From contig NZ_PPFE01000002.1 of the NCBI RefSeq assembly GCF_002917925.1, forward strand, positions 124,001 to 188,000: 64,000 nucleotides of DNA, given 5' to 3'. Numbering within the stretch: position 1 is the stretch's first letter; each line of letters starts with the position of its first letter. The stretch is from Roseovarius confluentis (GTDB lineage: Bacteria > Pseudomonadota > Alphaproteobacteria > Rhodobacterales > Rhodobacteraceae). Below, piece after piece: positions 27,401 to 36,541 of this stretch. A program made the position numbers and the translations under genes. The notes under the pieces were generated by a model. The model worked only from the letters and a program-made list of their open reading frames with translations. It made no database searches and had not been told where the DNA came from.

Positions 27401-27553
27401 CCAGAACCCCCTTTTCGTAAAATCAATTCGGGGGCAGATAAGCATACCTTTGGCCCCCGGTCATGTCCGGATTTCCAGACCGTGGGTCGGGGTGGGCCTT
27501 GGCAGGGTTCATCTTTTGATGTCCTATGGCCGTTCGGAAGGCGGAGCAGTGTC

Positions 27554-28288
27554 ATGGAATGGCGTGACGAAGGCATAGTGCTGGCCAGCCGCCCGCATGG
27601 TGAGGCGGCGGCGATCCTGGAGGTGTTCACCCCCCTGAAGGGCCGGCATGCGGGCGTGGTGCGCGGCGGGGCGTCGCGCAAGATGGCGCCGGTTTTGCAG
27701 CCCGGGGGGCAGGTCGACGTGACGTGGAAAGCGCGGCTGGAAGATCACCTGGGCGCGTTCACGGTGGAGCCGGTGCGGTCGCGCGCCGCAGCGTCGCTGG
27801 GGGACCGGGTGGCGCTGGCGGGGCTGAACGCGGTCACGTCCTTGCTACTGTTCTGCTTGCCGGAACGCGAAGCGCATGGGCGGCTTTACGGACAGACCGA
27901 GGCGCTGCTGGACCTGCTGGGGCAGGGGGATGTGTGGCCGCTGGCTTATCTGAAGTGGGAGATGGCGCTGCTGGACGAGATGGGGTTCGGGCTGGACCTG
28001 TCGGAATGCGCGGTGCTGGGGCGGCAGGCGAATGACCTGAGTTTCATTTCGCCGCGCACGGGTCGGGCGGTGTCACGGGCCGGGGCCGGTGAGTGGGCCG
28101 ACAAGCTGTTGCCGCTGCCCGCGCCGCTGTTGGGCGAGGGGGTGTGCGGCGATGGCGAGATATTGGAGGGGCTAGGGGTGACCGGGTATTTCCTGATGAA
28201 CCACCTGGCGCCGGAGATGGGGCACAAGCCGCTGCCAGAGGCGCGGGCGCGGCTGATCCGGCGGCTGGAGCAGGTGGCGGAGCGGTGA
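27554..28288 (+). CDS. recO: DNA repair protein RecO
   Basis: A 244-residue RecO, which helps RecR load RecA on SSB-coated DNA and anneals strands. The N-terminal OB fold is clear ([35 protein letters not shown]). A helical C-terminal domain follows ([24 protein letters not shown]). The ATG at 27554 gives the usual [10 protein letters not shown] opening; in-frame upstream sequence belongs to the antisense of the VWA gene. It is divergent from the VWA gene. Confidence 0.95.
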   Translation: MEWRDEGIVLASRPHGEAAAILEVFTPLKGRHAGVVRGGASRKMAPVLQPGGQVDVTWKARLEDHLGAFTVEPVRSRAAASLGDRVALAGLNAVTSLLLFCLPEREAHGRLYGQTEALLDLLGQGDVWPLAYLKWEMALLDEMGFGLDLSECAVLGRQANDLSFISPRTGRAVSRAGAGEWADKLLPLPAPLLGEGVCGDGEILEGLGVTGYFLMNHLAPEMGHKPLPEARARLIRRLEQVAER

Positions 28289-28347
28289 AAGAGCGGTTAT
28301 TCGGCAAGTGGCCGATCGTGCACCGCGCGGACTCAAGGCCGTAGGCC

Positions 28348-28393
28348 GCCGCGCGATCGCCAGCCCGTCCGGGCGGTCTGGCAATCGCGCGGC
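28348..28393. terminator. Long hairpin between convergent recO and LLM genes
   Basis: Arms GCCGCGCGATCGCCAG and CTGGCAATCGCGCGGC pair with one mismatch over 16 bp, around a GC-rich 14-base loop. It lies between the recO stop and the stop of the facing flavoprotein gene, so it can end both transcripts, although no strong T-run follows. Confidence 0.6.
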
Positions 28394-28412
28394 TTAAAAC
28401 TCTGGCCCGCTC

Positions 28413-29411
28413 TCAGGCGGCGTCGGCGGTGGTCATGTCGTGCAGGATCTCGGCGGCGATGCGGAACGAGTTGATCCGTGCGGCGTGGTCGTGGATCTGG
28501 CCGGTCAGGATCATCTCGTCGGGCTGGTAGCGGTCCTTTAGGGCGGCAAGCTGGGCGCGGACGGTCGCAGGCGACCCGGTCGCGGAGACGCGCAAGGCGT
28601 GGTTCACGCCGTCGGTCATCTGGGGGCCGATGGCCGCCTCGATATCCTCGACCGGGGCGGGCAGTTTGCCGGGCTGGCCGGTGCGCAGGCGGGCGAAGGC
28701 CTGTTGCATGGAGGTGCGCAGGTAGGCGCCCTCAGCGTCGCTGTCTGCGGCAAAGACGTTGGCGGCGAGCATGAAGTAGGGCCGGTCGAGCTGGGCCGAG
28801 GGCTGGAAGCGGGTGCGGTAGATCTCGAGCGCCTGATCGAGCGCGTCGGGCGCGAAATGCGAGGCGAAGGCATAAGGCAGGCCCAGATGCGCGGCCAGTT
28901 GCGCGCCGTAGAGGCTGGAGCCGAGGATCCAGACTGGCACGTGGGTGCCCTGGCCGGGATGGGCGGAGACGGGCGCGGCGGGATCGGCATCGGCGAAGTA
29001 GCCCATGAGTTCGACCACGTCATCGGGAAAGCGGTCGGCCTCGAGCCCGCGGCGCAGGGCGCGGGCGACGGACATGTCGCCGCCGGGCGCGCGCCCGAGG
29101 CCAAGGTCGATGCGGCCGGGATGGATGGTGGCGAGCGTGCCGAACTGCTCGGCGATGGTGAGCGGCGCGTGGTTGGGCAGCATGACGCCGCCCGCGCCGA
29201 CGCGCATGGTGGTCGTCGCTTCGGCGATATGGCCGATCAGGACAGACGTGGCGGCGCTGGCGATGCCGGGCATGTTGTGATGCTCGGCCAGCCAGAAGCG
29301 GCGATAGCCCATCTTCTCGGCCGCGATGGCCAGATCGCGGCTGTTGGAAATCGCGGTCGCGGTGTCGTGGCCTTCGGGCACGGGGGCGAGATCGAGGACG
29401 GAATAGCGCAT
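28413..29411 (-). CDS. LLM-class flavin-dependent oxidoreductase
   Basis: A 332-residue luciferase-like monooxygenase homologue of the single-subunit YhbW/LuxA-LuxB-like class. Recognisable segments are [51 protein letters not shown] and [20 protein letters not shown]. It should bind FMN or F420-like cofactor (FMN in this group). The start at 29411 (MRYSVLDL) has GAAAGG upstream, and an ATG five codons earlier is less likely. Substrate is unknown. Confidence 0.9.
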   Translation of the reverse strand: MRYSVLDLAPVPEGHDTATAISNSRDLAIAAEKMGYRRFWLAEHHNMPGIASAATSVLIGHIAEATTTMRVGAGGVMLPNHAPLTIAEQFGTLATIHPGRIDLGLGRAPGGDMSVARALRRGLEADRFPDDVVELMGYFADADPAAPVSAHPGQGTHVPVWILGSSLYGAQLAAHLGLPYAFASHFAPDALDQALEIYRTRFQPSAQLDRPYFMLAANVFAADSDAEGAYLRTSMQQAFARLRTGQPGKLPAPVEDIEAAIGPQMTDGVNHALRVSATGSPATVRAQLAALKDRYQPDEMILTGQIHDHAARINSFRIAAEILHDMTTADAA

Positions 29412-29543
29412 GGCGGGGCCTTTCATCTGTTGGATGTCATTTGGGGGTTGAGGGGCCCGAGAACAACCGTGCGGCGCGCCGGTGGCATTGCGCGTGCTGC
29501 CGCGTGCGGCCTAGGATTGGCGGATCGGACGGAGGGCAGGGCC

Positions 29544-29837
29544 ATGGCGGCATACGTGATCGGGCAGATGGAGATTCATAGCCGGGACTGGATGGAGGCG
29601 TATTTCGCCAGGATTCCGGACGTCGTGGCGGCGCATGAGGGCCGGTTCCTGGTGCGGGGCGGTAACCCGGAGCGGTTGGAGGGCGAGGGTGCGTTGCCCG
29701 ACGCGGCCTTTATCCTGGAATTTCCCGATCGCGCTCATGCGCGGGCATTCTGGCAGTCGGACGCGTTTCAGGAACTGGCAGTGCTACGCCGGTCAGGCTC
29801 GGAACTGAACGCCGTTCTGGTCGACGCGCTGGCCTGA
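29544..29837 (+). CDS. DUF1330 domain protein
   Basis: A 97-residue single-domain protein of the DUF1330 ferredoxin-like fold: AAYVIGQMEIHSRDWMEAY, HEGRFLVRGGNPERLEG, ILEFPDRAHARAFWQSDAF. GGAGGG lies just before the ATG at 29544. It is divergent from the LLM gene. Relatives are small stand-alone proteins of unknown, possibly degradative, function. Confidence 0.85.
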   Translation: MAAYVIGQMEIHSRDWMEAYFARIPDVVAAHEGRFLVRGGNPERLEGEGALPDAAFILEFPDRAHARAFWQSDAFQELAVLRRSGSELNAVLVDALA

Positions 29838-30004
29838 CGCGGGTGTGCCGTGCCGGTCATGCCGCCGTTTTCTACGATCCATGCCCACCGACTTTCATGC
29901 GGTACAGTTTCCGCCATAACCGAGATTTTTCTTGACGCTTAAGTTGTGTTCGTCCGAGCATCATACACTCTAAACGAAAAAAATAGACGAATGGGAGGAC
30001 TACC

Positions 30005-31318
30005 ATGGAACAACGGCTTTTATCTGCCGTCGCGGCACTCGTTGTGACGACCGCGGCACCCGCTGCATTTGCGCAGGGAAACGACGGAGCGATGGACGTA
30101 CCGAAAATTACGCCATCGGCTGTCCTGGAGGAGTTGGACGCCCCCTGGGACATGGCTTTTCTGCCGGACGGCACGATGTTCTTCACCGAAAAATGCGATG
30201 GCCTTTCGGTCAGAACGCCGGATGGAACCGTGAATGCGCTCTACGGCATGAAGGATACCGAAGGCTACGCGGATACCGGCAGTGACCTTTTCTGCGAAGG
30301 GCAGGCCGGTATGCTTGGCGTGGCACCGGATAGCGATTTCGCGGAAAACCGCACGCTTTACCTCTACTCGACATCGGACAAGTATCACGGCGATGGCTGC
30401 AAGACCAACTTCGAGCGGTGTGACGGCAACATCGTGATGAAGTTCACGGTTAGCGATGACCTGACAAGCGTGTCCGACAGAACCGACATCGTTATGGATA
30501 TCCAGTACAAGCCGTTCGATTCCGATCAGCCCTTTGGCGGGCCGGGCGCGCATAACGGCGGGAGGCTCCGCATTGGACCGGATGGATTTCTTTGGGTCAC
30601 GGGTGGTGATCGTCACAGGGGGATCTGTCCGCAGGATGGCGAACTGCTTTGCGGTAAGGTCCTGAGGATCGACGGGGACGGCAATGCCCATCCCGACAAC
30701 AATCCCCCCGAAGGTTATGATCCGCGCATCTACACCTACGGGCACAGGAACGTGCAAGGAATCGATTTCCGCCCGAGCGACGGCCGAGCTTTCACCGCAG
30801 AGCACGGGCCTTGGCATAACGACGAGATCACGGCGCTTGTGAACGGTGGCAATGCCGGATGGGATCCTGCCCAGAACACGGGTGGCCGGGGCGAGTGCCC
30901 GGATGAGTACTGTGGCTACGAGCCGAACCAGACGGAAGGCATGGACCCGGCGATCCGCGCGGCCTACACCCCGATGAGCGACACGCGGTTTGATGACCTG
31001 ATGCCGCCGTCGTGGAACAACAACGGCTTTTCTCAGGGCACCGGGTCGGCCGCGTTTCTCACAGGGGAAAACTGGGGCATCTACGAGGGTCGCCTGGCCG
31101 TCGGCATCATGGGAATCGGGTTCGGTGACACGCCGATCGGGTCCAGGATCGACATGATCAGCCTCACGGATGATGGCATGGGCATCAACACCATCACGCG
31201 GATGCCGCTTGGCTTTTCAGAGAGATTCCGTGGTCTTGCCATGGGGCCCGATAACGCGCTCTATGTCGCCACGGATGAGGGCACGATCTATAAGGTGACC
31301 GCAGAAAGCATGCAGTAA
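30005..31318 (+). CDS. PQQ-dependent sugar dehydrogenase family protein, periplasmic
   Basis: A 437-residue exported beta-propeller of the soluble glucose/sorbosone dehydrogenase family. The signal peptide ends near AAFAQGN. Motifs include LDAPWDMAFLPDGTMFFTEK, GQAGMLGVAPDSDF, HNGGRLRIGPDGFLWVTGGD, TYGHRNVQGIDFRP and FTAEHGPWHNDEI. The extra Cys pairs (CDG...FCEG, CKTNFERC, GICPQDGELLC, GECPDEYC) suggest disulfides in the periplasm. It is probably a PQQ enzyme oxidising a sugar or alditol. It has its own upstream region and a strong terminator. Confidence 0.88.
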   Translation: MEQRLLSAVAALVVTTAAPAAFAQGNDGAMDVPKITPSAVLEELDAPWDMAFLPDGTMFFTEKCDGLSVRTPDGTVNALYGMKDTEGYADTGSDLFCEGQAGMLGVAPDSDFAENRTLYLYSTSDKYHGDGCKTNFERCDGNIVMKFTVSDDLTSVSDRTDIVMDIQYKPFDSDQPFGGPGAHNGGRLRIGPDGFLWVTGGDRHRGICPQDGELLCGKVLRIDGDGNAHPDNNPPEGYDPRIYTYGHRNVQGIDFRPSDGRAFTAEHGPWHNDEITALVNGGNAGWDPAQNTGGRGECPDEYCGYEPNQTEGMDPAIRAAYTPMSDTRFDDLMPPSWNNNGFSQGTGSAAFLTGENWGIYEGRLAVGIMGIGFGDTPIGSRIDMISLTDDGMGINTITRMPLGFSERFRGLAMGPDNALYVATDEGTIYKVTAESMQ

Positions 31319-31332
31319 CCATGTAGAATGAT

Positions 31333-31366
31333 CGCCCGCGCTCCTGTTCGGGCGCGGGCGTTTTTT
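31333..31366 (+). terminator. Rho-independent terminator after the sugar dehydrogenase gene
   Basis: A perfect 9-bp GC stem (CGCCCGCGC / GCGCGGGCG) with a 10-base loop is followed directly by six T residues, 15 bases past the stop codon. Confidence 0.92.
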
Positions 31367-31378
31367 ATCCGGCAAGCC

Positions 31379-31771
31379 TCAATCGACGGCGCGGAAGATC
31401 ATCTCGCGGCCCTCTGGGGTGCTGAGGATCAGCGTGGATTCGGTGACTTCCGCGAGGCTCATGGCACCGAGCGCGTCCAGAAACGCGGTCTCGCGGTCAA
31501 GTTCGGGACAGGCGCGGCGGGTGGTGCCGATCTCGGCGGCTTCGAACCACGGGTAGGGTTGCAGCTGCGCGGCGAAGTAGCGGTTGCAGGGCGCCTCACC
31601 GACGATCTTGCCTTCCTCGGGGAAGGTGATGGTGGCAGTCGCGTCGAAGGCGGTGCCGTCGATTTCCGTGAGCTGCCACGTCTTGTCCGCCGCGCCGTGG
31701 CCCGAGAGGGTTTCATCGCCGCTGCAATTCACCAGGGACACCACCAAGGGCACCGTCAGCAGGCCGCGCAT
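31379..31771 (-). CDS. META domain envelope protein
   Basis: A 130-residue protein with one META/HslJ domain: KTWQLTEIDGTAFDATATIT, APCNRYFAAQLQPYPWFEA, TRRACPELDRETAFLDAL, STPEGREMIFRAV. The N-terminus MRGLLTVPLVVSLVNCSGDE looks like a lipoprotein signal, although Asn before the Cys is not canonical. The stop of the tetR-like gene overlaps its ATG (TGATG at 31771), so the two are coupled. It is probably an outer-membrane or periplasmic stress protein. It faces the sugar dehydrogenase terminator. Confidence 0.8.
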   Translation of the reverse strand: MRGLLTVPLVVSLVNCSGDETLSGHGAADKTWQLTEIDGTAFDATATITFPEEGKIVGEAPCNRYFAAQLQPYPWFEAAEIGTTRRACPELDRETAFLDALGAMSLAEVTESTLILSTPEGREMIFRAVD

Positions 31772-32307
31772 CACCGCAGGGCCAGCACCAGGTCGACGAG
31801 CGAGCCTATGGCGCTGATATGATCCGCCGGGCTGGCATTGCCCAGCGACGTCATGCCGATGGCCGAGGCATAGAGGATGCGGGCCATCTCTGGGTTGTCG
31901 ATGCCGACCTCGGAGAGCAGGTTCTGCAGCGCGGCGAGGCGGGCGTCGTCGACATCGTTGACCGCGGCCCGGGCGATGTCGTCGGAATTGGCCCAGGCGC
32001 GCAGGGCGGGTTCGGTGGCGTCGGGGGCCGCAAACGCCTGGGCGAGGTTGCGCAGGCGGGCCACCTCGGTGCCGCCGTCATTCATCAGGTCGGGCAGGCG
32101 GGCGATGCTGTCGTCGCGCCACGCGGCCAGCAGGGCGTCGTGATAGGCTGGCACGTCGCGGAAATGCCAGTAGAACGAGCCCTTCGAGACGCCCAGGCGC
32201 ACCGCCAGCGGTTCGGCCTTGAGCGCGGTCGGGCCGAGTTCGGATAGCGCATCGAGCCCGGCGGAGAGCCAGTCGCTGGACTTCAGACGTGTGGATGCGC
32301 GTGCCAT
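31771..32307 (-). CDS. TetR family transcriptional regulator
   Basis: A 178-residue TetR-type repressor. The N-terminal helix-turn-helix is seen at residues ~10-55 (DWLSAGLDALSELGPTALKA; RLGVSKGSFYWHFRDVPAYH), followed by a helical ligand domain. The start at 32307 (MARASTRLK) is typical; upstream in-frame ATG at 32364 adds an unlikely tail. It is coupled to the META gene and divergent from phnC, but nothing suggests that it controls phosphonate genes. Confidence 0.88.
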   Translation of the reverse strand: MARASTRLKSSDWLSAGLDALSELGPTALKAEPLAVRLGVSKGSFYWHFRDVPAYHDALLAAWRDDSIARLPDLMNDGGTEVARLRNLAQAFAAPDATEPALRAWANSDDIARAAVNDVDDARLAALQNLLSEVGIDNPEMARILYASAIGMTSLGNASPADHISAIGSLVDLVLALR

Positions 32308-32394
32308 GATTTCGGGATACGCCCGCGCAGGGCGCAATGCAAGCGTTCCGCCGCGATGCAGCATGGGCGCGCAAAGTGTCGCGGACCGGCGCGC

Positions 32395-32423
32395 GTTACA
32401 AAAGTTTTACCGCAGCGTCACAG
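32395..32423. promoter_or_regulatory. Pho-box-like array upstream of phnC
   Basis: On the minus strand three 7-mers, CTGTGAC, CGGTAAA and TTGTAAC, are separated by exactly 4 bases (11-bp period). They resemble the PhoB recognition unit CTGTCAT-N4 in 4-5 of 7 positions each. The array ends 47 bases before the phnC start. PhoB control of phosphonate uptake is known in relatives; the orientation here is reversed, so this is a candidate only. Confidence 0.45.
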
Positions 32424-32469
32424 AAGCTTCTGAAACCCTGCGTAGGTGTGCGCCGAACGACCGGGGGAC

Positions 32470-33270
32470 ATGAGCGTGCTTGAGATTACCAAGCTGACGA
32501 AGGTTTTTGGCCAGCACAAGGCCGTGGACAACATCACGTTCAGCGTGGAGAGACCCGCCATGATCGGCATTATCGGCCGGTCGGGGGCAGGCAAGTCGAC
32601 CTTGCTGCGGATGCTGAACCGGCTGACCGATGCCAGCAATGGCAGCATCGTGTTCGAGGGCCGGAACGTGACCGCCCTGCGAGGTGCCGAGAAGCGTGCG
32701 TGGCAGTCGGATTGCGCGATGATCTTCCAGCAATTCAACCTGGTGCCGCGCATGGACGTGGTGAGCAACGTGCTGCACGGCACGCTCAATCGCCGGTCCA
32801 CCTTTGCGACGATGTTCAACCTGTACCCGCAGGCCGATATCTACCGCGCCATCGCCATCCTCGACCGGCTGGGCATTGCCGAGCACGCGCCGAAGCGGGC
32901 GGAAGCCCTTTCCGGCGGCCAGCAGCAGCGCGTCGCCATCGCGCGGGCGCTGATGCAGGAGCCCAAGATTGTGCTGGCCGACGAGCCGATTGCCAGCCTC
33001 GACCCGATGAACGCGCAGCTGGTCATGGACGACCTGCGGCGCATCCACGAGGAAGACGGCCGTACCGTGGTGGCGAACCTGCACACGCTGGATACGGCCC
33101 GCAAGTACTGTGACCGGGTGATCGGCATGCGCGACGGGCGGATGGTGTTCGACGGCACGCCCGAACAGCTGACCACCGGCGTGGCGCGCGACATCTATGG
33201 CGCCGACGCAGGCTTTTCCGAGGCCGCGACCTCGACCGCGATCGAAACGCCGGAGCGCGAGATTGCCTGA
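32470..33270 (+). CDS. phnC: Phosphonate ABC transporter ATP-binding protein PhnC
   Basis: A 266-residue ATPase that energises phosphonate import through PhnE. Walker A is [19 protein letters not shown], the signature [15 protein letters not shown], Walker [15 protein letters not shown] and the switch His lies in VANLHTLD. The start at 32470 ([14 protein letters not shown]) has GGGGGAC upstream. It is first in phnC-phnD-phnE1-phnE2-transferase. Confidence 0.95.
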   Translation: MSVLEITKLTKVFGQHKAVDNITFSVERPAMIGIIGRSGAGKSTLLRMLNRLTDASNGSIVFEGRNVTALRGAEKRAWQSDCAMIFQQFNLVPRMDVVSNVLHGTLNRRSTFATMFNLYPQADIYRAIAILDRLGIAEHAPKRAEALSGGQQQRVAIARALMQEPKIVLADEPIASLDPMNAQLVMDDLRRIHEEDGRTVVANLHTLDTARKYCDRVIGMRDGRMVFDGTPEQLTTGVARDIYGADAGFSEAATSTAIETPEREIA

Positions 33271-33342
33271 CCCTACGACCCTGAAATTCATCTGCACGCC
33301 GGTCACGGGGGCCGGTGGCAACAACCCGACTGGAGGACCAAG

Positions 33343-34248
33343 ATGAAGAAACTGATTGCTGCCCTTGCGGCCACCACTGCCATGACCGCGCCTGTCATGG
33401 CCCAGGAAATCGAAGAGTTCCGCATCGGTATTCTTGGCGGCGAAAACGCCCAGGACCGGCTGAGCTCGCACGAGTGCCTGAAGAACTACACCGAGGAAGC
33501 GCTGGGCGTGGAAACCAAGCTGTTTGCCCCGGCCGACTATGCCGGTGTGATCCAGGGCCTTGTCGGCGGCACGCTGGACATGGCGTGGCTGGGCGCGTCG
33601 GGCTATGCCGCGACCTATCTGCAGGACCCCGAGGCGGTCGAGCCGGTGCTGGTCAAGATCAACCTCGACGGCTCTTACGGTTATCATTCGATCGGTTTTG
33701 CCCGCAAGGACAGCGGCATCACCTCGCTGGAAGATATGCAGGGCAAGGTTTTCGGCTTCGGTGACCCGAACTCGACCTCGGGCTATTTGATCCCGTCGAT
33801 CGAGATCCCGCAAAGCTCGGACGAGATCACGATGGAATCCGGCGACTATTTCGGTGAAGTGAAGTTCACCGGCGGTCACGAGCAGACCATCGTTGCGGTC
33901 AACAACGGCGACATCGACGCCGGCGTGACCTGGGCCGACGGCCAGGGCAACTGGGAAGACGGCTATAACTCCGGCGCGCTGCGCAAGGCCGTGGATGCGG
34001 GTCTTGTCGACATGAACGACCTGGTGGAAATCTGGAAGTCCAAGGCGATCCCGGAAGGCCCGATCGTGCTGCGCAAGTCGCTGCCCGCGGACGTGAAAGA
34101 GACGATGGTCGCCCTGGTCGACGGCATGTACGAGACCGACAAGGACTGCACCTACTCGATCTCGGCCGGCGAAAGCCTGGGCTTCGATCCGATCGACCAC
34201 GACGCGTACCTGTCGATCATCGAGGCGCGCAAGTCCAAGTCGCAATAA
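33343..34248 (+). CDS. phnD: Phosphonate-binding periplasmic protein PhnD
   Basis: A 301-residue receptor. The signal peptide MKKLIAALAATTAMTAPVMA is cleaved before QEIEEFRIG. Family features include FRIGILGGENAQDRLSSHEC, GGTLDMAWLGASGYAATYLQ, KVFGFGDPNSTSGYLIPS and NNGDIDAGVTWADG. It delivers phosphonates to PhnE. A strong hairpin immediately downstream should keep its mRNA more abundant than that of the permeases. Confidence 0.96.
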   Translation: MKKLIAALAATTAMTAPVMAQEIEEFRIGILGGENAQDRLSSHECLKNYTEEALGVETKLFAPADYAGVIQGLVGGTLDMAWLGASGYAATYLQDPEAVEPVLVKINLDGSYGYHSIGFARKDSGITSLEDMQGKVFGFGDPNSTSGYLIPSIEIPQSSDEITMESGDYFGEVKFTGGHEQTIVAVNNGDIDAGVTWADGQGNWEDGYNSGALRKAVDAGLVDMNDLVEIWKSKAIPEGPIVLRKSLPADVKETMVALVDGMYETDKDCTYSISAGESLGFDPIDHDAYLSIIEARKSKSQ

Positions 34249-34264
34249 ACGCGACACATCATAG

Positions 34265-34293
34265 ATGGCGGGCCCCGCGAGCGGGCCCGCCAT
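34265..34293 (+). terminator. Intercistronic stem-loop between phnD and phnE1
   Basis: ATGGCGGGCCC and GGGCCCGCCAT form a perfect 11-bp stem with a 7-base loop. No T-run follows. It sits 16 bases past the phnD stop and 24 before phnE1, where a stabilising or attenuating stem would raise the receptor over the permeases. Confidence 0.65.
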
Positions 34294-34316
34294 TTGCATA
34301 TTTCCCGAGAGGCTTC

Positions 34317-35204
34317 ATGGCAGATGTGACCCAATCCGGCGGCGCGCGGCCGCTGAGCGACATGCAGGCGACCTACATGGCGCAGGTGTCGAGGCGGCGG
34401 CTTTATTCGGGGATCACGTTGCTGGTCTTCATCCTGTTGATGGTGTCGGGGTTTCGCCTCGCCGAAGAGCGCAATGGCGGGTCCTTCATCGGGGGGCTGG
34501 ACAATTTCTTTGATTATCCCGGCGAGGTGGTGGCCGAGGCTGTGGAGAAGATCGGGCAGCTTCCGGCGCATTTCGTGACGTTTTTCCCAGCGCTGCTGGA
34601 GACGGTGAACATCGCCGCGGTCAGTACGCTGGTGGGTGCATTGGCGGCGGTCGTGCTTTCGCTCTTGTCCACCCGCGGGCTGGCGCGGTTCCCGAGGCTG
34701 GTGCCGGTGTTCCGGCGGATCATGGACATCACCCGCGCGGTGCCCGAGATCGTGATCGCGCTGATCCTGATTTTCGTGCTGGGCGGCGGGCCGGTGCCGG
34801 CGATGATCGCGATTGCGTTCCACACGTCGGGGGCGCTGGGCAAGCTGTTCTCGGAAGTGAACGAGAACGCGTCGCTGAAGCCGCTGGACGGGCTGGAATC
34901 GGTGGGTGCGACGTGGAGCCAGCGGATGATGCTGGGGGTGGTGCCGCAGGTGGCGCCGAACTGGCTGAGCTATGCGCTGATGCGGTTCGAGATCAATATC
35001 CGTGCCTCGGCGATCCTTGGCTTCGTGGGCGCAGGGGGCCTTGGCTACGAGCTGAAGAACGCGATCAGCTGGGGGCAGGGGCGCTATGACGAGGCGGCGG
35101 CGATGTTCCTGATGCTGTTCGCCACGATCATCCTGTTCGACCAGCTGTCGAGCCATTTCCGGGACCGGCTGGTTCACGGACGCAAGGTGGAGATGCACCG
35201 ATGA
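34317..35204 (+). CDS. phnE: Phosphonate ABC transporter permease PhnE (first copy)
   Basis: A 295-residue inner-membrane permease with an N-terminal helix (LYSGITLLVFILLMVSGFRL) and the core transport domain ending in the EAA loop (LDGLESVGATWSQRMMLGVV). The helices INIRASAILGFVGAGGLGYE and the final FLMLFATIILFDQLS are typical of PhnE. It overlaps the second permease gene by ATGA, so the two are coupled and probably heterodimerise. Confidence 0.94.
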   Translation: MADVTQSGGARPLSDMQATYMAQVSRRRLYSGITLLVFILLMVSGFRLAEERNGGSFIGGLDNFFDYPGEVVAEAVEKIGQLPAHFVTFFPALLETVNIAAVSTLVGALAAVVLSLLSTRGLARFPRLVPVFRRIMDITRAVPEIVIALILIFVLGGGPVPAMIAIAFHTSGALGKLFSEVNENASLKPLDGLESVGATWSQRMMLGVVPQVAPNWLSYALMRFEINIRASAILGFVGAGGLGYELKNAISWGQGRYDEAAAMFLMLFATIILFDQLSSHFRDRLVHGRKVEMHR

Positions 35205-36535
35205 GCGCGACGTCGATGAACACCAAGGTGACCGATACCGATGCGCTGATGGCGCAGACGGCCACGCTGTTTCAGCGCAAGCGGATGGTGGCCTTTGGCG
35301 TGCCGGCGCTGATCCTGGCCTATTTCGTCTATGTGTTTTTCGCCTTCGACGTGCCGGGGCTGATGCAGAGGGCGAGCGCCGAGAACGCGCGGGCGCTGGT
35401 GGCGGATACCTATAGCTACAAGGTGCACGTGACGCGGGACAACCGCGATGCCAGCGTCGAGGTGGCCATCGAGGGTGAGCGGAAAGGCGAATATCCCGAG
35501 GGCGAGGCGCCTGAGTGGGTGGAACTGGGACGTGACACGGTGATCGACCTTGGGGACGGTCACATGGTGGTCTTTGGCCCCGAGACGATCAGCTATGACG
35601 TGCCGGGATACGGAGTGATCCGGGCGACGCCCAGCCGCAGCCAGGGCGTGGTGCAGGAGTTTCCGGACGGCGAATTGCCGGAGTGGATCAACAGTTCCAA
35701 GAACCGGCTGGCGATCACGACCGAGGCGGGGCGCTTGTCGGTCACGCGCAACCGGGCGGAGGTGTTTCGGTACTTCACCGGCTGGGAGCTGTTTTTCTTC
35801 ACGCTGGACAGCCCCTATCACGGGATGAGTTTCGGACAGGTGATTGGCCGCGCGTTCAGTGGCGAGGCGGGCGAGATCTGGGACGATTTCTGGTATAACG
35901 AGATGTGGCGGCATTCGGACGTGATGTGGGCCATTTTCGAGACCATCCTGATGGCGTTCCTGGGCACGATGGGGGCGGCCATAGTGGCGCTGCCCGTCGC
36001 GTTCATAGCGGCCAAGAACTTTGCCCCGCTGAAGACGGTACGCTTCGCGTTCCGGCGTCTGTTCGACTTCCTGCGCGGGGTCGATGCGCTGATCTGGACC
36101 ATCGTGCTGACGCGGGCGTTCGGGCTGGGGCCGTTGACGGGCGCGCTGGCGATATTGCTGACGGACACAGGCTCGTTCGGGAAGCTGTTTTCCGAGGCGC
36201 TGGAGAACGTGGACGAGAAGCAGATCGAGGGTGTGCAGTCGACGGGCGCCAAGCCGGTGCAGCGGTATCGGTTCGGTGTCATTCCGCAGGTGACGCCGGT
36301 CCTGCTGAGCCAGGTGCTGTATTACCTGGAGAGCAACACGCGGTCGGCCACCATCATCGGCGCGATCACCGGGGGTGGGATTGGCCTGTTGCTGACGCAG
36401 GCGATCATCACCCAGAAGGATTGGGAAGAGGTGACCTATTACATCGTCCTGGTCGTGCTGATGGTGATCTTCATGGACTGGGTGTCGGGGATGCTGCGGC
36501 GGCGGCTGATCCAGTCGGATGACGCGGGGCACTAG
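35201..36535 (+). CDS. phnE: Phosphonate ABC transporter permease PhnE (second copy, large insertion)
   Basis: A 444-residue permease, about 150 residues longer than the first copy. After an N-terminal helix (VPALILAYFVYVFFAFDVPG) comes a hydrophilic segment of ~190 residues (about 50-240), rich in acidic residues and predicted beta strands, likely in the periplasm. The core follows: FETILMAFLGTMGAAIVALP, LDALIWTIVLTRAFGLG-like, the EAA loop (IEGVQSTGAKPVQRYRFGVI) and RSATIIGAITGGGIGLLLTQ. The insertion may interact with PhnD. It shares ATGA with phnE1. Confidence 0.92.
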   Translation: MSATSMNTKVTDTDALMAQTATLFQRKRMVAFGVPALILAYFVYVFFAFDVPGLMQRASAENARALVADTYSYKVHVTRDNRDASVEVAIEGERKGEYPEGEAPEWVELGRDTVIDLGDGHMVVFGPETISYDVPGYGVIRATPSRSQGVVQEFPDGELPEWINSSKNRLAITTEAGRLSVTRNRAEVFRYFTGWELFFFTLDSPYHGMSFGQVIGRAFSGEAGEIWDDFWYNEMWRHSDVMWAIFETILMAFLGTMGAAIVALPVAFIAAKNFAPLKTVRFAFRRLFDFLRGVDALIWTIVLTRAFGLGPLTGALAILLTDTGSFGKLFSEALENVDEKQIEGVQSTGAKPVQRYRFGVIPQVTPVLLSQVLYYLESNTRSATIIGAITGGGIGLLLTQAIITQKDWEEVTYYIVLVVLMVIFMDWVSGMLRRRLIQSDDAGH

Positions 36536-36541
36536 GGCAGG

